Assembly (NCBI RefSeq): GCF_028736215.1
Contig: NZ_CP117883.1
Location: 2,852,001-2,916,000, forward strand
DNA length: 64,000 bases
From: Mucilaginibacter sp. KACC 22773
GTDB lineage: Bacteria > Bacteroidota > Bacteroidia > Sphingobacteriales > Sphingobacteriaceae
Direction: 5' to 3'
In this document: in pieces, positions 52,332 to 61,872 of the stretch
Numbering within the stretch: the first letter of the stretch is position 1
Layout of the letters: every line of letters starts with the position of its first letter
Notes under the pieces: model-generated
What the model was told of the DNA's origin: nothing
Databases searched by the model: none
Seen by the model: only the letters and a program-made list of their open reading frames with translations
Translations under genes and position numbers: made by a program

Positions 52332-52850
52332 CTATTTTAAATATATATCCTTCAACATATTACAATGGTGAACATTGTGCCCAACAACCATCCAGCCCAC
52401 ACTTCTTGCGGTATAAACCGGCAGTTTGTCAAATTTGAAATCCAGCATGGCATCGGTCATGTGTTTATAAAGGCTGATGGTAGCTTCCCTTATGGTTATC
52501 AGTTCTTCGGCTATATCTGTTAAGGTGCGGTTTTGCGCGTTAAAATCCTTATTATAATCATTGCCCTGCGGCACTTCTAATAATGCATCAACCTGCCGCG
52601 AGCAGCAAAAAGCTTTGTAGGCATAATAACGCTCGTCATCAGCGAGATGAATTAACACTTGTTTTATAGTCCATTTACCCCCGGCATAGCTGTAATTTTC
52701 CGCTGATGATGAGATCGACCGGATCAAGTCAATTGTTTGCTGTTTGTTAACCTCCAATGCTTCAATGAGGTCATCGCCTTTGGCTAAATCGAAAAAATAG
52801 GGGTACCAGGAGGGTGCATCCTCAATATATGGGCGGGCAATCTTTATCAT
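52332..52850 (-). CDS. DinB/YfiT-like four-helix metal-binding protein
   Basis: A 172-aa DinB-superfamily protein. The three-His metal-site pattern is visible as His in KQVLIHLADDE and His pair in VGHNVHH near the C-terminus; WTIKQVL is the usual helix-2 start. Members are putative metal-dependent hydrolases or thiol transferases; no substrate can be named. Start ATG 52850. Convergent with the BtuF-like gene and 100 bp downstream of the helicase gene on the same strand. Confidence 0.85.
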   Translation of the reverse strand: MIKIARPYIEDAPSWYPYFFDLAKGDDLIEALEVNKQQTIDLIRSISSSAENYSYAGGKWTIKQVLIHLADDERYYAYKAFCCSRQVDALLEVPQGNDYNKDFNAQNRTLTDIAEELITIREATISLYKHMTDAMLDFKFDKLPVYTARSVGWMVVGHNVHHCNMLKDIYLK

Positions 52851-52950
52851 CGCTTATCAATAGCTTTTTTCTTTATGGTAAAGTTACGGTATGTAATTTG
52901 ATTCGATGACCTGTGTAACCGACCGATTAAGGGCGATATACGACAGGCTG

Positions 52951-54846
52951 CTAATCTGATACATACTCCCAGGCGCTTTGGTAGCCGCCCAGCTTTTCGG
53001 TATATTCCACAAAATCAGCATAAAACCGTAAACGGGTTAGGGTAGCGCTATCGCCTATAACTACCAGTTTTTTACGGGCGCGGGTCATGGCTACGTTCAT
53101 GCGGCGGATATCCGAAAGGAAGCCTATCTCGCCATTGGCATTGCTGCGCACCAGGCTGATGTAAACCATATCGCGTTCCTGCCCCTGGAAACTATCAATG
53201 GTATTAATAGCAATACTATCGATATAAGGCAACAGTTCCGGGTTGGCCTGCAATTGTTCATTCAGCACCCTGATCTGTTCTTTATAAGGCGATACAATGG
53301 CTAACGATGGGAATTTGTCGGTCGGATCGATCTCCGTTACCAGGCGGTTTAGATGTTTGAAGAGCAGTGCTGCTTCATCCGGGTTATAGGTACTGGTGCC
53401 TGCTACTTGCTCTTCAAACCCGGCCCCGGCGGTATCGATAAAAGTAACCGGCGTATCGCCATTGAACAATAATCGTGTTGCTACGGAAGCATGAGCCTTT
53501 AACTGATTGCCATAAAACTCCCGGGATGAAAAGCCCATAATGGTATCGTTCATGCGGTATTGTTCATTTAATAAAACAACGGCTTCGGGATGAAGGGCAA
53601 CGCATTTTTCGAGGAGGGTGGTGCTTAAACCTGCACGGGCAGCATCGTTTGATTTAATGGTAGGGGGCAGCTGCAAATGATCGCCGGCCAAAATTACTTT
53701 CTGCGCTTTCAGGATAGGAATCCAGCAGGCAGGTTCAAGGGCCTGGCCGGCTTCGTCAATAACCGCAGTTTCAAATTTTACTTCGCGGATGGTGTAATGG
53801 TTGGAACCAACAAGAGTGGCGGTTATTACCTGCGCTTTGCTCACCAGGTCGTCAATAATGTGTTGCTCCGTTAGGGCCACATCTTTCATGATCTTGTGTG
53901 CCTCGTTAAACAGGGCTTTGCGCTGGTCGCGTTCCGATTTACCAAAGCTGCGCTTATACTTGTGCGCCATATCTTTATAGGCACTGGCCTGTTTTTTTAG
54001 CGTGCGGATGAGTTTATTATCCGCGTGTTCGGCCATTTTGCTATCCAGCGTAAGCGAAACCAGTTTTTCGGATACCCGGTTGGGGTTGCCTATTCTTAAA
54101 ACGTTTAAGCCTTCGTCGGCCAGTTTTTCGCTCAGCAGGTCAACGGCGGTATTGCTTGGGGCCACTACTAAAATTTGTTTGCCGGTTTGTTTAGCTAACA
54201 AACAAATGGCCTGTACCAGTGTGGTGGTTTTCCCGGTGCCCGGCGGGCCATGAATTATGGCCAGATCCTGCGCAGTTACTATTTTGTAAACTGCCGCCAG
54301 TTGGGATGCATTCAAACGGGAAATATTTAATGGCTGGGCAGCATCAGCAAAAACAGGGGAGGTTTTGCCACTGAGGATATTTACCAAACGGCCTTCCGGT
54401 TTTTCGCCCAAGGCCGATGCTTGTTTAATGGCCTTAAACATTTCGTCGTAACTGTTATTATCAAATAGCAGGTCGATGCCCAATTTGCCGTCGCGGGCCC
54501 AATCGGGCAGTTCGTCGGTATATAAGGTAATCTTGAGCCTGTTACCGCCCTGGTAGGTAATAGTACCCTCCACGCGATCTTTTTGAGGATCGTGATTGCT
54601 GAATAAGGCGGCGGGTACACCAAAGCGTAACTGGTGAGAAATATCCTGGTGGGTGGTACGTTCCACCTCTACATTGATGTAATCGCCCCGGCCGGGTTCG
54701 GTATTCCTGATGGCGATAGGGTACCAGGTAAGGCCCTGCCCACGACGATCTGCAGCAGATGTGTTTTCGGTAAGCTTGAGGTAGGCGCTGCGGTCTTCTT
54801 CTTTTTCTTTGTTCAGCAGATCGAGCAGCTTCTTAAAATAATCCAT
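52951..54846 (-). CDS. SF1 superfamily DNA/RNA helicase (IGHMBP2/SMUBP-2-like)
   Basis: A 631-aa ATP-dependent helicase. Motifs in order: Walker A IIHGPPGTGKTTT (around residue 200), Ia-like VVAPSNTAVDLL, Walker B VIDEAGQALEP, motif III LAGDHLQLPPT, motif IV-like NEQYRMNDTIMGF, motif V TIDSFQGQERDMVYISLVR and motif VI RRMNVAMTRARKKLVV. The N-terminal 190 residues form an OB-like region seen in Upf1-like helicases (YIN-VEVERTTHQDIS). Role probably in nucleic-acid repair or RNA metabolism; not specific to a neighbour. ATG at 54846 follows an AT-rich leader. Confidence 0.92.
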   Translation of the reverse strand: MDYFKKLLDLLNKEKEEDRSAYLKLTENTSAADRRGQGLTWYPIAIRNTEPGRGDYINVEVERTTHQDISHQLRFGVPAALFSNHDPQKDRVEGTITYQGGNRLKITLYTDELPDWARDGKLGIDLLFDNNSYDEMFKAIKQASALGEKPEGRLVNILSGKTSPVFADAAQPLNISRLNASQLAAVYKIVTAQDLAIIHGPPGTGKTTTLVQAICLLAKQTGKQILVVAPSNTAVDLLSEKLADEGLNVLRIGNPNRVSEKLVSLTLDSKMAEHADNKLIRTLKKQASAYKDMAHKYKRSFGKSERDQRKALFNEAHKIMKDVALTEQHIIDDLVSKAQVITATLVGSNHYTIREVKFETAVIDEAGQALEPACWIPILKAQKVILAGDHLQLPPTIKSNDAARAGLSTTLLEKCVALHPEAVVLLNEQYRMNDTIMGFSSREFYGNQLKAHASVATRLLFNGDTPVTFIDTAGAGFEEQVAGTSTYNPDEAALLFKHLNRLVTEIDPTDKFPSLAIVSPYKEQIRVLNEQLQANPELLPYIDSIAINTIDSFQGQERDMVYISLVRSNANGEIGFLSDIRRMNVAMTRARKKLVVIGDSATLTRLRFYADFVEYTEKLGGYQSAWEYVSD

Positions 54847-55091
54847 CGGCGCAAAGGTAGTAATAAAGCTAAATGCTTAAGGCGGAAGGCAGAAAGCTAT
54901 TGGGGCAAACGCATCTAATTGGGTTAACATAACTTAACATATTTCGGATTGTAAGTTTATAAATATCTGATAATCAATATTTTATATTTTTTACATGGTT
55001 AACATTAAACTGATGTATTAGCGTAATTTAGCCTCCTCCAAATATTTGTGCTTGTGTTGCCCAATACAGGAGCCGAAGAAAAGCCATCGTC

Positions 55092-55222
55092 AAGGTAAGA
55101 AAAACAGAAGGGTAATTAATATCGAACACTGAATTTCGAATGCCCAACTCTGAAGTTTTTCCTTCATATTCAATATTGGACATTCGGTCTTCGATATTAA
55201 ATCGACCTTAATTCCTTACCTT
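55092..55222. repeat. Intergenic inverted-repeat element (131 bp)
   Basis: Outer arms AAGGTAAG (55092-55099) and CTTACCTT (55215-55222), inner arms TTAATATCGA (55116-55125) and TCGATATTAA (55191-55200). The middle is made of related words (GAATTTCGAATG, CATTCGGTCTTCG). It lies in the 400-bp gap between the helicase and TetR genes; the rest of that gap (54847-55091) is AT-rich and holds no gene I can support. Confidence 0.7.
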
Positions 55223-55246
55223 AATGGCATTCATTAAGCGCGACCC

Positions 55247-55825
55247 TTACAAAGCCGATAAAGCCACGCGCACAATATCTTCCAGTACATTGCTGCCGGC
55301 CCCACTACGGGCCGATACCCTTAAACCGCTTATAGTACTAAAAATAAACCTTGCCAGTGCCCGGGCGGGCAGGGCGGTTTTAAACTGTCCCTGGTGCTGG
55401 CCTTTCTTTATAACACTGGTTAGCGCATCTTCCACACTTTGGTTGTTTTGAGAAACCAGTTCTGCAATCTCTTTATCGTGGCTGGATAATTCGATGGCTG
55501 TATTTACCATAAAACAGCCTTTGGTAAATTTGTCTTCTTCGCTTTCGCGGATCACACCATACAGAACCTGTTTAATGGCTTCTGCCGGGTTTTCGGTATT
55601 GTTGAGTAATGTGAGTACCGCGTTGGTGTTTTTGCCCTGGTACTGCCGTAAGGCCTTTGAAAACAGCGTTTTTTTATCAGTATAGGTATTGTATAAACTT
55701 GAGCGGCTAATACCCAATTCATCTACCAAATCCTGGGCAGATGTTGCATGATACCCTTTATCCCAAAACAACTCAACGGCTTTGCCAAGCAGTTTATCTT
55801 CGTCAAAATCTTTATTCCTGGCCAT
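55247..55825 (-). CDS. TetR-family transcriptional repressor
   Basis: A 192-aa regulator: N-terminal HTH (about 10-55; AVELFWDKGYHATSAQDLVD, ISRSSLYNTYTDKKTLF) and an all-helical ligand domain of the YxaF/AcrR-like type (FTKGCFMVNTAIELSSHD). An inverted repeat 26 bp upstream of its start, TTGGAATATTCATTCCAA, recurs upstream of the SDR gene, so it probably represses both itself and the SDR gene, with an unknown small molecule as inducer. Gene order on the minus strand is SDR then tetR. Confidence 0.92.
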   Translation of the reverse strand: MARNKDFDEDKLLGKAVELFWDKGYHATSAQDLVDELGISRSSLYNTYTDKKTLFSKALRQYQGKNTNAVLTLLNNTENPAEAIKQVLYGVIRESEEDKFTKGCFMVNTAIELSSHDKEIAELVSQNNQSVEDALTSVIKKGQHQGQFKTALPARALARFIFSTISGLRVSARSGAGSNVLEDIVRVALSAL

Positions 55826-55850
55826 AGTTTAAATTGTAATAATACAAAAA

Positions 55851-55878
55851 CCTATTTGGAATATTCATTCCAAATAGG
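55851..55878. promoter_or_regulatory. TetR operator upstream of tetR
   Basis: CCTATTTGGAAT-ATTC-ATTCCAAATAGG: perfect 12-bp arms around a 4-bp spacer. It lies between the end of the SDR gene and the start of tetR. Core TTGGAA-N6-TTCCAA is shared with the site at 56709. Confidence 0.8.
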
Positions 55879-55900
55879 TGTAAATTTTTTGATGTTTTTT

Positions 55901-56656
55901 TTAATAAATAAGTGCATTAACAGTTAAGCCACCATCAACAACAAGCTCGGTGCCGGTTATAAATGAGGCATCGTCGGAAGCAAGGAACCTTACCGCATTT
56001 GCAATTTCTTCTGATTTGCCAAAACGGTTAAGCAAAACCCTTTGGCTTAAAACAGATCCAAAGCCGCTAACCTGTTCTTCAGTTAAGCCAAGTTTACCAT
56101 AAAGCGGGGTTTCAACCGGGCCTGGTGATACGGAGTTAACACGGATTTTACGGGAGGCTAATTCGCGGGCAAATACTTTAGTGAATGATAGCAGGGCTGC
56201 CTTGCTTGCTGCATATACACTGCTATCGGGGGCGCCTAATGATGCGTTAACTGATGCGTTGAATATGATAGAACCGCCATCATTTAAAATAGGCAGAAAT
56301 TTTTGAACGGTGAAATACACGCCTTTTACATTTAGATTCATCATGGTATCATAATGCTCTTCGGTTGCAACTTCCATCGGGCTGAACAAGGCTACACCGG
56401 CATTAAGAAATAGTATATCTATTTTGCCAAATTGTGCTTTCACCTGGGCAACCAGGGTGTCTATCTGGTTTAACTTAGCCTGATCGGAGACTATACCGGT
56501 TACACCCAGTTCTTCGGCTGCTTTGCTTACTGTGGCGGCATTACGCCCGGTAATAATTACCTGTGCACCTTTGGCTGCCAACTCTTTTGCGGTGGCGTAT
56601 CCTATGCCGCTGTTACCACCTGTAACCACGGCTACTTTGTTTGTTAAATTGCTCAT
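55901..56656 (-). CDS. Short-chain dehydrogenase/reductase
   Basis: A 251-aa classical SDR oxidoreductase: cofactor motif VTGGNSGIGYATAKEL (TGxxxGIG), NAG motif LFLNAGVAL, catalytic Ser in FNASVNASLG and the YxxxK pair in SVYAASKAALL, then PGPVETPLYG and the usual C-terminal ELVVDGGLTV. NADPH use is suggested by the Arg in ITGRN. Substrate unknown; in TetR/SDR pairs of this kind it is often a small aldehyde, ketone or quinone. Controlled by the neighbouring TetR through the operator upstream of its start. Confidence 0.93.
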   Translation of the reverse strand: MSNLTNKVAVVTGGNSGIGYATAKELAAKGAQVIITGRNAATVSKAAEELGVTGIVSDQAKLNQIDTLVAQVKAQFGKIDILFLNAGVALFSPMEVATEEHYDTMMNLNVKGVYFTVQKFLPILNDGGSIIFNASVNASLGAPDSSVYAASKAALLSFTKVFARELASRKIRVNSVSPGPVETPLYGKLGLTEEQVSGFGSVLSQRVLLNRFGKSEEIANAVRFLASDDASFITGTELVVDGGLTVNALIY

Positions 56657-56708
56657 TGTTTTATTTTTTAATAACTGTTTTTTGTTTGATGACTCAAAGA
56701 TAATAAAA

Positions 56709-56726
56709 TTGGAATGATCGTTCCAA
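56709..56726. promoter_or_regulatory. TetR operator upstream of SDR gene
   Basis: TTGGAATGATCGTTCCAA has the same TTGGAA-N6-TTCCAA core as the operator before tetR and sits 53 bp upstream of the SDR ATG (56656). Confidence 0.75.
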
Positions 56727-57424
56727 AATAAAAATGATGGTTTTACTGATGATTACAATTGGCTTACAAAACTGGGCCTGCAACTGATTTTTTGGAGCTG
56801 ATTATGCTAAATGATACCGGGTGTTGTGTTATTGCTGCTTTGCCCGGGAGATATGTTTTAACTTCATTTGTCATTCCATAAAATAGCGTTCAAAGGAAAT
56901 TTAGCTAAAAGTAATATATTATATAGAATACATAAATTATTTATTGCAAAGAACTTAAGATTATTTGACTTTGTTTAAAAGCTCATTGTGTTTTAATATT
57001 TCCGTCAAGCTTGCTTGTAAATCCAGAGTACAGATAAGGACGAAGCTGCTTAACTTTCTGTTGGTGAGGCTGGGCTGCGCCATATCATGCAAAATTTACT
57101 ATCGCCTAAACGCAATACCAGATGATGGCTTAGTTGAGCGTGGCCCGAGGTTGGGATTTTACCCCCCTCCCCCTTATTTTATTTCAATGCAGCAAGGACG
57201 CATTTGGGCGGATTTGAGCGGATTTGAGAAACTATAATTTATAAGCTGCCGGAATTAATGTTTTTATAATGAAAGATAATTGCAGAAAATATTACATTTA
57301 TCGCCGTAACGATATGGGGAATTTTAAACCAGCAGATTTTTTTGATCGTGATTTAAACACACATTTTATTACCATATTTGTTACAACCACTGGTTAACCC
57401 AATCATCTTTTAAATACTATACCA
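56727..57424. other. Intergenic region, no supported gene
   Basis: About 700 bp between the SDR operator and the phosphohexomutase gene. A 90-codon plus-strand frame from a TTG at 56965 has no recognisable domain and a composition unlike its neighbours; I do not call it. A purine/pyrimidine tract (ACCCCCCTCCCCCTT near 57161) is the only odd feature. The promoter of the next gene must lie in the last 150 bp but no clear consensus is seen. Confidence 0.45.
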
Positions 57425-59161
57425 ATGCAGGACTTAGACCCATCCATCCTAAAAAAAGTAAACACCTGGCTCGAAGGAAATTACGATGCCGATGTTAAAC
57501 AGGAAATTCAAACTTTATTAGACAATAAAGCATATACCGAGTTAACAGACTCGTTTTACCGCGACCTGGAATTTGGTACCGGTGGTTTGCGTGGTACCAT
57601 GGGCCCAGGCTCAAACCGTATTAATAAGTACACTATTGGTGCAGCTACCCAGGGTCTGGCAAACTACCTTAAAAAAACCTATCCTGGCGAAAAAGTTAAA
57701 GTTGCCATAGCACACGATAGCCGCAACAACGCCGACTTGTTTTCGAACATCACAGCCGAGGTATTTTCGGCCAACGATATTCATGTTTACTTTTTTAAGG
57801 CGCTGCGCCCAACACCTGAACTTTCGTTTGCCGTGCGCCACTTTGGTTGCAAAAGCGGGGTGATGCTTACTGCATCGCATAACCCTAAAGAGTACAATGG
57901 TTACAAAGCATATGGCGCCGATGGTGGCCAATTCGTATCACCGCATGATAAAGCGGTTATGGACGAAGTGGCAAAAATTGCCAGCATCGACGAAATTAAA
58001 TTCAACCGTGTTGATGCAAACATTGAAGAGATAGGCGAGGAAGTTGATGAGCTTTATTTAGAAGGGATCACAAAATTATCTATCTCACCAGAAGCCATAA
58101 GTCGCCAAAAAGATTTAAAAATTGTTTATTCGCCAATTCATGGTACAGGTATTACCCTGGTGCCGCAAGCTTTAAAATGTTTTGGTTTTGAGAATGTGAT
58201 ACTGGTGGATGAACAAACTACACCCGATGGAAATTTCCCTACGGTAGTGTATCCAAACCCCGAAGAAAAAGAAGCGTTAACCCTGGCTTTAAAAAAAGCA
58301 CAGGAAGTTGATGCCGATTTAGTGTTAGCAACCGACCCCGATGCCGACCGTGTAGGGATAGCAGTAAAAAACACCGATAACGAATTTATATTGCTTAACG
58401 GTAACCAAACCGGCTGTATGCTTATCAACTACCTGCTTAGCGCATGGGAAGATAAAGGTAAACTTACCGGCAACGAGTACATTGTTAAAACCATTGTAAC
58501 ATCAAACCTGATTGATGCCATAGCTAAAGCCAAAAACGTGACCTGCTATAATACACTAACCGGCTTTAAGTACATAGGCGAACTGATGACCCGTTTTGAA
58601 GGCAAACAAACCTTCATTGGCGGTGGCGAGGAAAGTTATGGTTACTTGATAGGCGAGCTGGTACGCGATAAAGATGCTGTTGTATCAAGCGCCTTTATTG
58701 CCGAAATGACGGCCTATTACAAAGACAAAGGCAGCAGCTTATTTGAGGCCTTGATTGATACATACGTTCAATATGGTTTCTATAAAGAGAAGCTGATATC
58801 GATAACCAAAAAAGGTAAAACCGGCGCCGAAGAAATTAAAGCCATGATGGAAACATTCAGGAAAAATCCGCCGGCTACTTTAGGCGGATCAAAAGTGGTT
58901 ACTTTAAAGGATTACGAATTCCAGGTAGAAACCGACCTGAATACCAACACTACCAAAGCAATTGAGTTACCTACATCAGATGTGTTACAGTTTATTACCG
59001 AAGATGGCAGCATAATATCTGCCCGTCCATCAGGTACCGAGCCGAAGATTAAATTTTATTGCAGCGTTAACGGTAAACTGGCGAGTAAAGAAGCTTATGC
59101 CGATACCGACAAGCAATTGGATGCTAAAATTGACGCCATTATGCAGGACCTGGGCGTGTAA
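57425..59161 (+). CDS. Phosphoglucomutase/phosphomannomutase family enzyme
   Basis: A 578-aa alpha-D-phosphohexomutase that interconverts hexose-1- and 6-phosphates, linking glycolysis to nucleotide-sugar synthesis. Signatures: substrate-phosphate entry GTGGLRGTMGPGSNR, active-site Ser151 in TASHNPKEYNGYK, metal loop DPDADR (Asp304, 306, 308), sugar loop GGGEESYGYLIG (about 399-410) and phosphate loop RPSGTEPK (about 533-540). Size near 580 aa matches the PgcA/PGM2-like subfamily. A strong terminator follows. Likely housekeeping. Confidence 0.95.
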   Translation: MQDLDPSILKKVNTWLEGNYDADVKQEIQTLLDNKAYTELTDSFYRDLEFGTGGLRGTMGPGSNRINKYTIGAATQGLANYLKKTYPGEKVKVAIAHDSRNNADLFSNITAEVFSANDIHVYFFKALRPTPELSFAVRHFGCKSGVMLTASHNPKEYNGYKAYGADGGQFVSPHDKAVMDEVAKIASIDEIKFNRVDANIEEIGEEVDELYLEGITKLSISPEAISRQKDLKIVYSPIHGTGITLVPQALKCFGFENVILVDEQTTPDGNFPTVVYPNPEEKEALTLALKKAQEVDADLVLATDPDADRVGIAVKNTDNEFILLNGNQTGCMLINYLLSAWEDKGKLTGNEYIVKTIVTSNLIDAIAKAKNVTCYNTLTGFKYIGELMTRFEGKQTFIGGGEESYGYLIGELVRDKDAVVSSAFIAEMTAYYKDKGSSLFEALIDTYVQYGFYKEKLISITKKGKTGAEEIKAMMETFRKNPPATLGGSKVVTLKDYEFQVETDLNTNTTKAIELPTSDVLQFITEDGSIISARPSGTEPKIKFYCSVNGKLASKEAYADTDKQLDAKIDAIMQDLGV

Positions 59162-59190
59162 GCCATTCGTTTAAAATTACATATGCTGAA

Positions 59191-59217
59191 AATCCCGGCC
59201 CTTGCGCCGGGATTTTT
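59191..59217 (+). terminator. Rho-independent terminator of the phosphohexomutase gene
   Basis: AATCCCGGC pairs with GCCGGGATT (9 bp, loop CCTTGC) followed by a T-run, 30 bp after the stop codon. Confidence 0.88.
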
Positions 59218-59386
59218 GCGTTATCATGGGGCTGAAAAATCTCCATCTGTTCGCCTTTGCACGGATACCGTACGAAAGCGGACGGTTTTTTATATTTGAT
59301 TTTTTATAAGTTGTTGTTAATTAAGTAATTATGTAATTGGTACGGGTTTTAGTATTTAAGTTGTATAAACGTTAAATATTTGCCTC

Positions 59387-61780
59387 ATGCTCAAGAATTA
59401 CATAAAAATAGCCTGGCGAAACCTAATAAAGCATAAGGTTTTCTCCATTATCAATGTAAGCGGCCTGGCTATTGGGGTGGCAGCGTTTTGGCTTATCAGT
59501 TTATACGTTGCCGATGAGTGGAGTTACGACCGCTATAATGAAAAATCGGACAGGATTTTCCAGGTAGCCCAGCATGGCAAATGGAACGGCGGCAGTTTTA
59601 ACCTGGCGGTAACCTCGCCACCCTATTCACCGGCGCTAAAAGCAGACTACCCCGATGTTGAAGAGGCCGTACGTGTTGATTTGGAGGGCGGCGGCAAAAT
59701 TGTTTACAACGAAAAGCAGGTTGAGGCCGGCGATATTTCTTTTACCGATAAAAACATCTTTAATGTATTTAGCTATCACTTTTTAGCCGGCGATCCCAAC
59801 ACGGCGCTTGTAAAGCCACAATGTATCGTTTTAACCAAAACACTGGCCGAAAAGATCTTTGGTAGTGATATTTCCTCCGCCATTGATAAGGTGATAACTT
59901 TTGAAGGCGACGTTCAAAATACCGTTACCGCGGTAATTGATGATGTGCCGCAAAATTCTACATTTAAGTTTAGCGCACTCCGTTCATTCAATGCCGATTA
60001 TAATGGCAACTGGGGCAACGCAGGCATTTACACCTTTGTGCTGCTAAAAGATCATGATGACTATAAAAAAATAGAAGCAGGCTCCGGTGACTTTTATAAC
60101 AAATACCTGAAACAAAACCTGGCAGGGGTAACCTATAAACTGGAACTATTGCCACTTACAGCCATTCACCTGCACTCCAGCCTTGATTACCAGATGGGCA
60201 ATAATGGCAACGTAGCCTACCTGTATGTTTTTGGCATCGTTGGTCTGCTCATCCTGGCCATTGCGGTTATCAATTACGTTAACCTTACCACGGCTCGCTC
60301 ATCTGTCAGGATCAAAGAGATTGGCACCCGGAAAGTAATCGGCTCGGGCCGGATGCAATTGCTGTACATGTTTTTTGCCGAATCAATCCTGCTGGCGGTG
60401 CTGGCTACCATTGCAGGTATGGTACTGATACAGGCTACCTTACCCTACGTAAATATCCTATCCGGTAAATCGTTACAGCTTTGGTATTTCGGGGTAACCA
60501 AATCGTTGGTGGTATTTGTATTATTCGCTGTAGTTACCGGCGTGGTAAGCGGTGTATACCCGGCTTTGTTCCTTTCTGGCTTTAAAACCATTAGCGCCAT
60601 GAAGGGGCAGTTGGGTAACCAATCTTCAACTATTCTTTTCCGCAAGGGGCTGGTAGTATTCCAGTTTGTGATTACCATATTAATGATCGTTGGCTCCTGC
60701 GTAATTTACCAGCAACTCAATTTTGTGCTGACTAAAGACCTTGGCTTCAACAAATCGCAAATGCTTACGTTTCATATTGGTAACCGCGACGTGAGGGCGA
60801 AAACCGACGAAATTAAAACGCAATTACTGCAAAGCCCCCTGATCCAAAGCGTGGCGGTTGCCGGCAATCCCATCGGTAATAACGATATCGGATCTACCTA
60901 TTTTAGCATAGGGGCCGACGGAAAAAAAGGTCCGGATAGCAAACTGGTAGAATCATTGATCATCGATGAGGACTTTTTACCTGCTATGCAGATAAAAATG
61001 GCTGCCGGGCGTAATTTCATGAAAGGCCCTGCCGATACCGCCAACCATTCCATATTGGTTAACGAAACACTGGTGAAAGAAATGGGCTGGAAAAACCCGG
61101 TCGGCGCGCGCGTTCGCAGCGGAGTAAATCATGGGGTGGTTACCTACGCAACCGTGATAGGCGTAGTAAAGGATTTTAATACCTACTCGCTGCAGCACAA
61201 AATATCGCCCATGGTATTAAGCCTTCCATCCGAAACAAAAGATAAAGATAATTTATACGTGCGGCTGGGCCAGGGTAATGTGCAGGCAGCTATCAGCTAC
61301 CTGCAAAAGGTATATGCCCGCTTTGATCCTGAGAATAAAGCAGACTATAATTTTCTTGATCAAAACTTTGCAGCCCAATATCAAACCGAGCAAAAGCAAG
61401 GCAAGCTACTGTTTGTGTTCACCATACTGGCCATTGGTATTGCGTGCTTAGGTCTGTTCGGCCTGATCACTTTTACTGCCGAGCAAAGGGTTAAGGAAAT
61501 AGGCATTCGCAAAGTATTGGGCGCCAGTGTAACCAGTATCGTAAACCTGTTGTCGAAAGACTTGATGAAACTCGTGTTATTTGCAGCACTGGTAGCATCG
61601 CCATTAGCCTGGTACAGTATGAGCAAATGGCTGCAAAGCTTTGCCTACCGTATTGAGATACAGTGGTGGGTATTCCTGCTGGCGGGTGCTATAGCGGCTG
61701 TAATCGCATTTTTGACCGTAAGTGCACGATCAGCAAGGGCGGCCACAGTTAATCCTGCCAGGAGCCTTAAAAGTGAATGA
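59387..61780 (+). CDS. MacB/FtsX-like ABC transporter permease
   Basis: A 797-aa permease of the Bacteroidota two-FtsX type. N-terminal helix after MLKNYIKIAWRNLIKHKVFS, a MacB-like periplasmic domain (about 45-270), a first FtsX core (three helices, about 280-425), a second N-terminal-like helix and periplasmic domain (VFQFVITILMIVGS onward), and a second FtsX core (about 675-790; RVKEIGIRKVLGAS). No ATPase domain is fused; the partner ATPase must be encoded elsewhere. A paralogue follows after an inverted repeat. Such proteins move lipoproteins, peptides or drugs; here the cargo is unknown. Confidence 0.92.
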   Translation: MLKNYIKIAWRNLIKHKVFSIINVSGLAIGVAAFWLISLYVADEWSYDRYNEKSDRIFQVAQHGKWNGGSFNLAVTSPPYSPALKADYPDVEEAVRVDLEGGGKIVYNEKQVEAGDISFTDKNIFNVFSYHFLAGDPNTALVKPQCIVLTKTLAEKIFGSDISSAIDKVITFEGDVQNTVTAVIDDVPQNSTFKFSALRSFNADYNGNWGNAGIYTFVLLKDHDDYKKIEAGSGDFYNKYLKQNLAGVTYKLELLPLTAIHLHSSLDYQMGNNGNVAYLYVFGIVGLLILAIAVINYVNLTTARSSVRIKEIGTRKVIGSGRMQLLYMFFAESILLAVLATIAGMVLIQATLPYVNILSGKSLQLWYFGVTKSLVVFVLFAVVTGVVSGVYPALFLSGFKTISAMKGQLGNQSSTILFRKGLVVFQFVITILMIVGSCVIYQQLNFVLTKDLGFNKSQMLTFHIGNRDVRAKTDEIKTQLLQSPLIQSVAVAGNPIGNNDIGSTYFSIGADGKKGPDSKLVESLIIDEDFLPAMQIKMAAGRNFMKGPADTANHSILVNETLVKEMGWKNPVGARVRSGVNHGVVTYATVIGVVKDFNTYSLQHKISPMVLSLPSETKDKDNLYVRLGQGNVQAAISYLQKVYARFDPENKADYNFLDQNFAAQYQTEQKQGKLLFVFTILAIGIACLGLFGLITFTAEQRVKEIGIRKVLGASVTSIVNLLSKDLMKLVLFAALVASPLAWYSMSKWLQSFAYRIEIQWWVFLLAGAIAAVIAFLTVSARSARAATVNPARSLKSE

Positions 61781-61790
61781 TTGGTCACCG

Positions 61791-61864
61791 GTCATTAGTC
61801 ATTGGTATTATCCGGTGATGAAAGTACCAATGACCAATGACAGCGTAGCGAAATGACTAATGAC
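61791..61864. repeat. Intergenic inverted repeat between permease genes
   Basis: GTCATTAGTCATT (61791-61803) is inverted at 61852-61864, with a second nested pair GTCATTGGTA / TACCAATGAC (61798-61807 and 61825-61834). The element is built from repeats of the word GTCATTGG and its complement, and ends 9 bp before the next ATG, so it could affect translation of the second permease. Confidence 0.75.
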
Positions 61865-61872
61865 TAAACAAA

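Noticed and set aside
54634..54918. Plus-strand frame antisense to the helicase start
   Set aside because: Shadow of a well-supported helicase gene.
56965..57237. 90-codon frame before the phosphohexomutase gene
   Set aside because: TTG start, odd composition with a C-rich tract, no similarity to any family I know.
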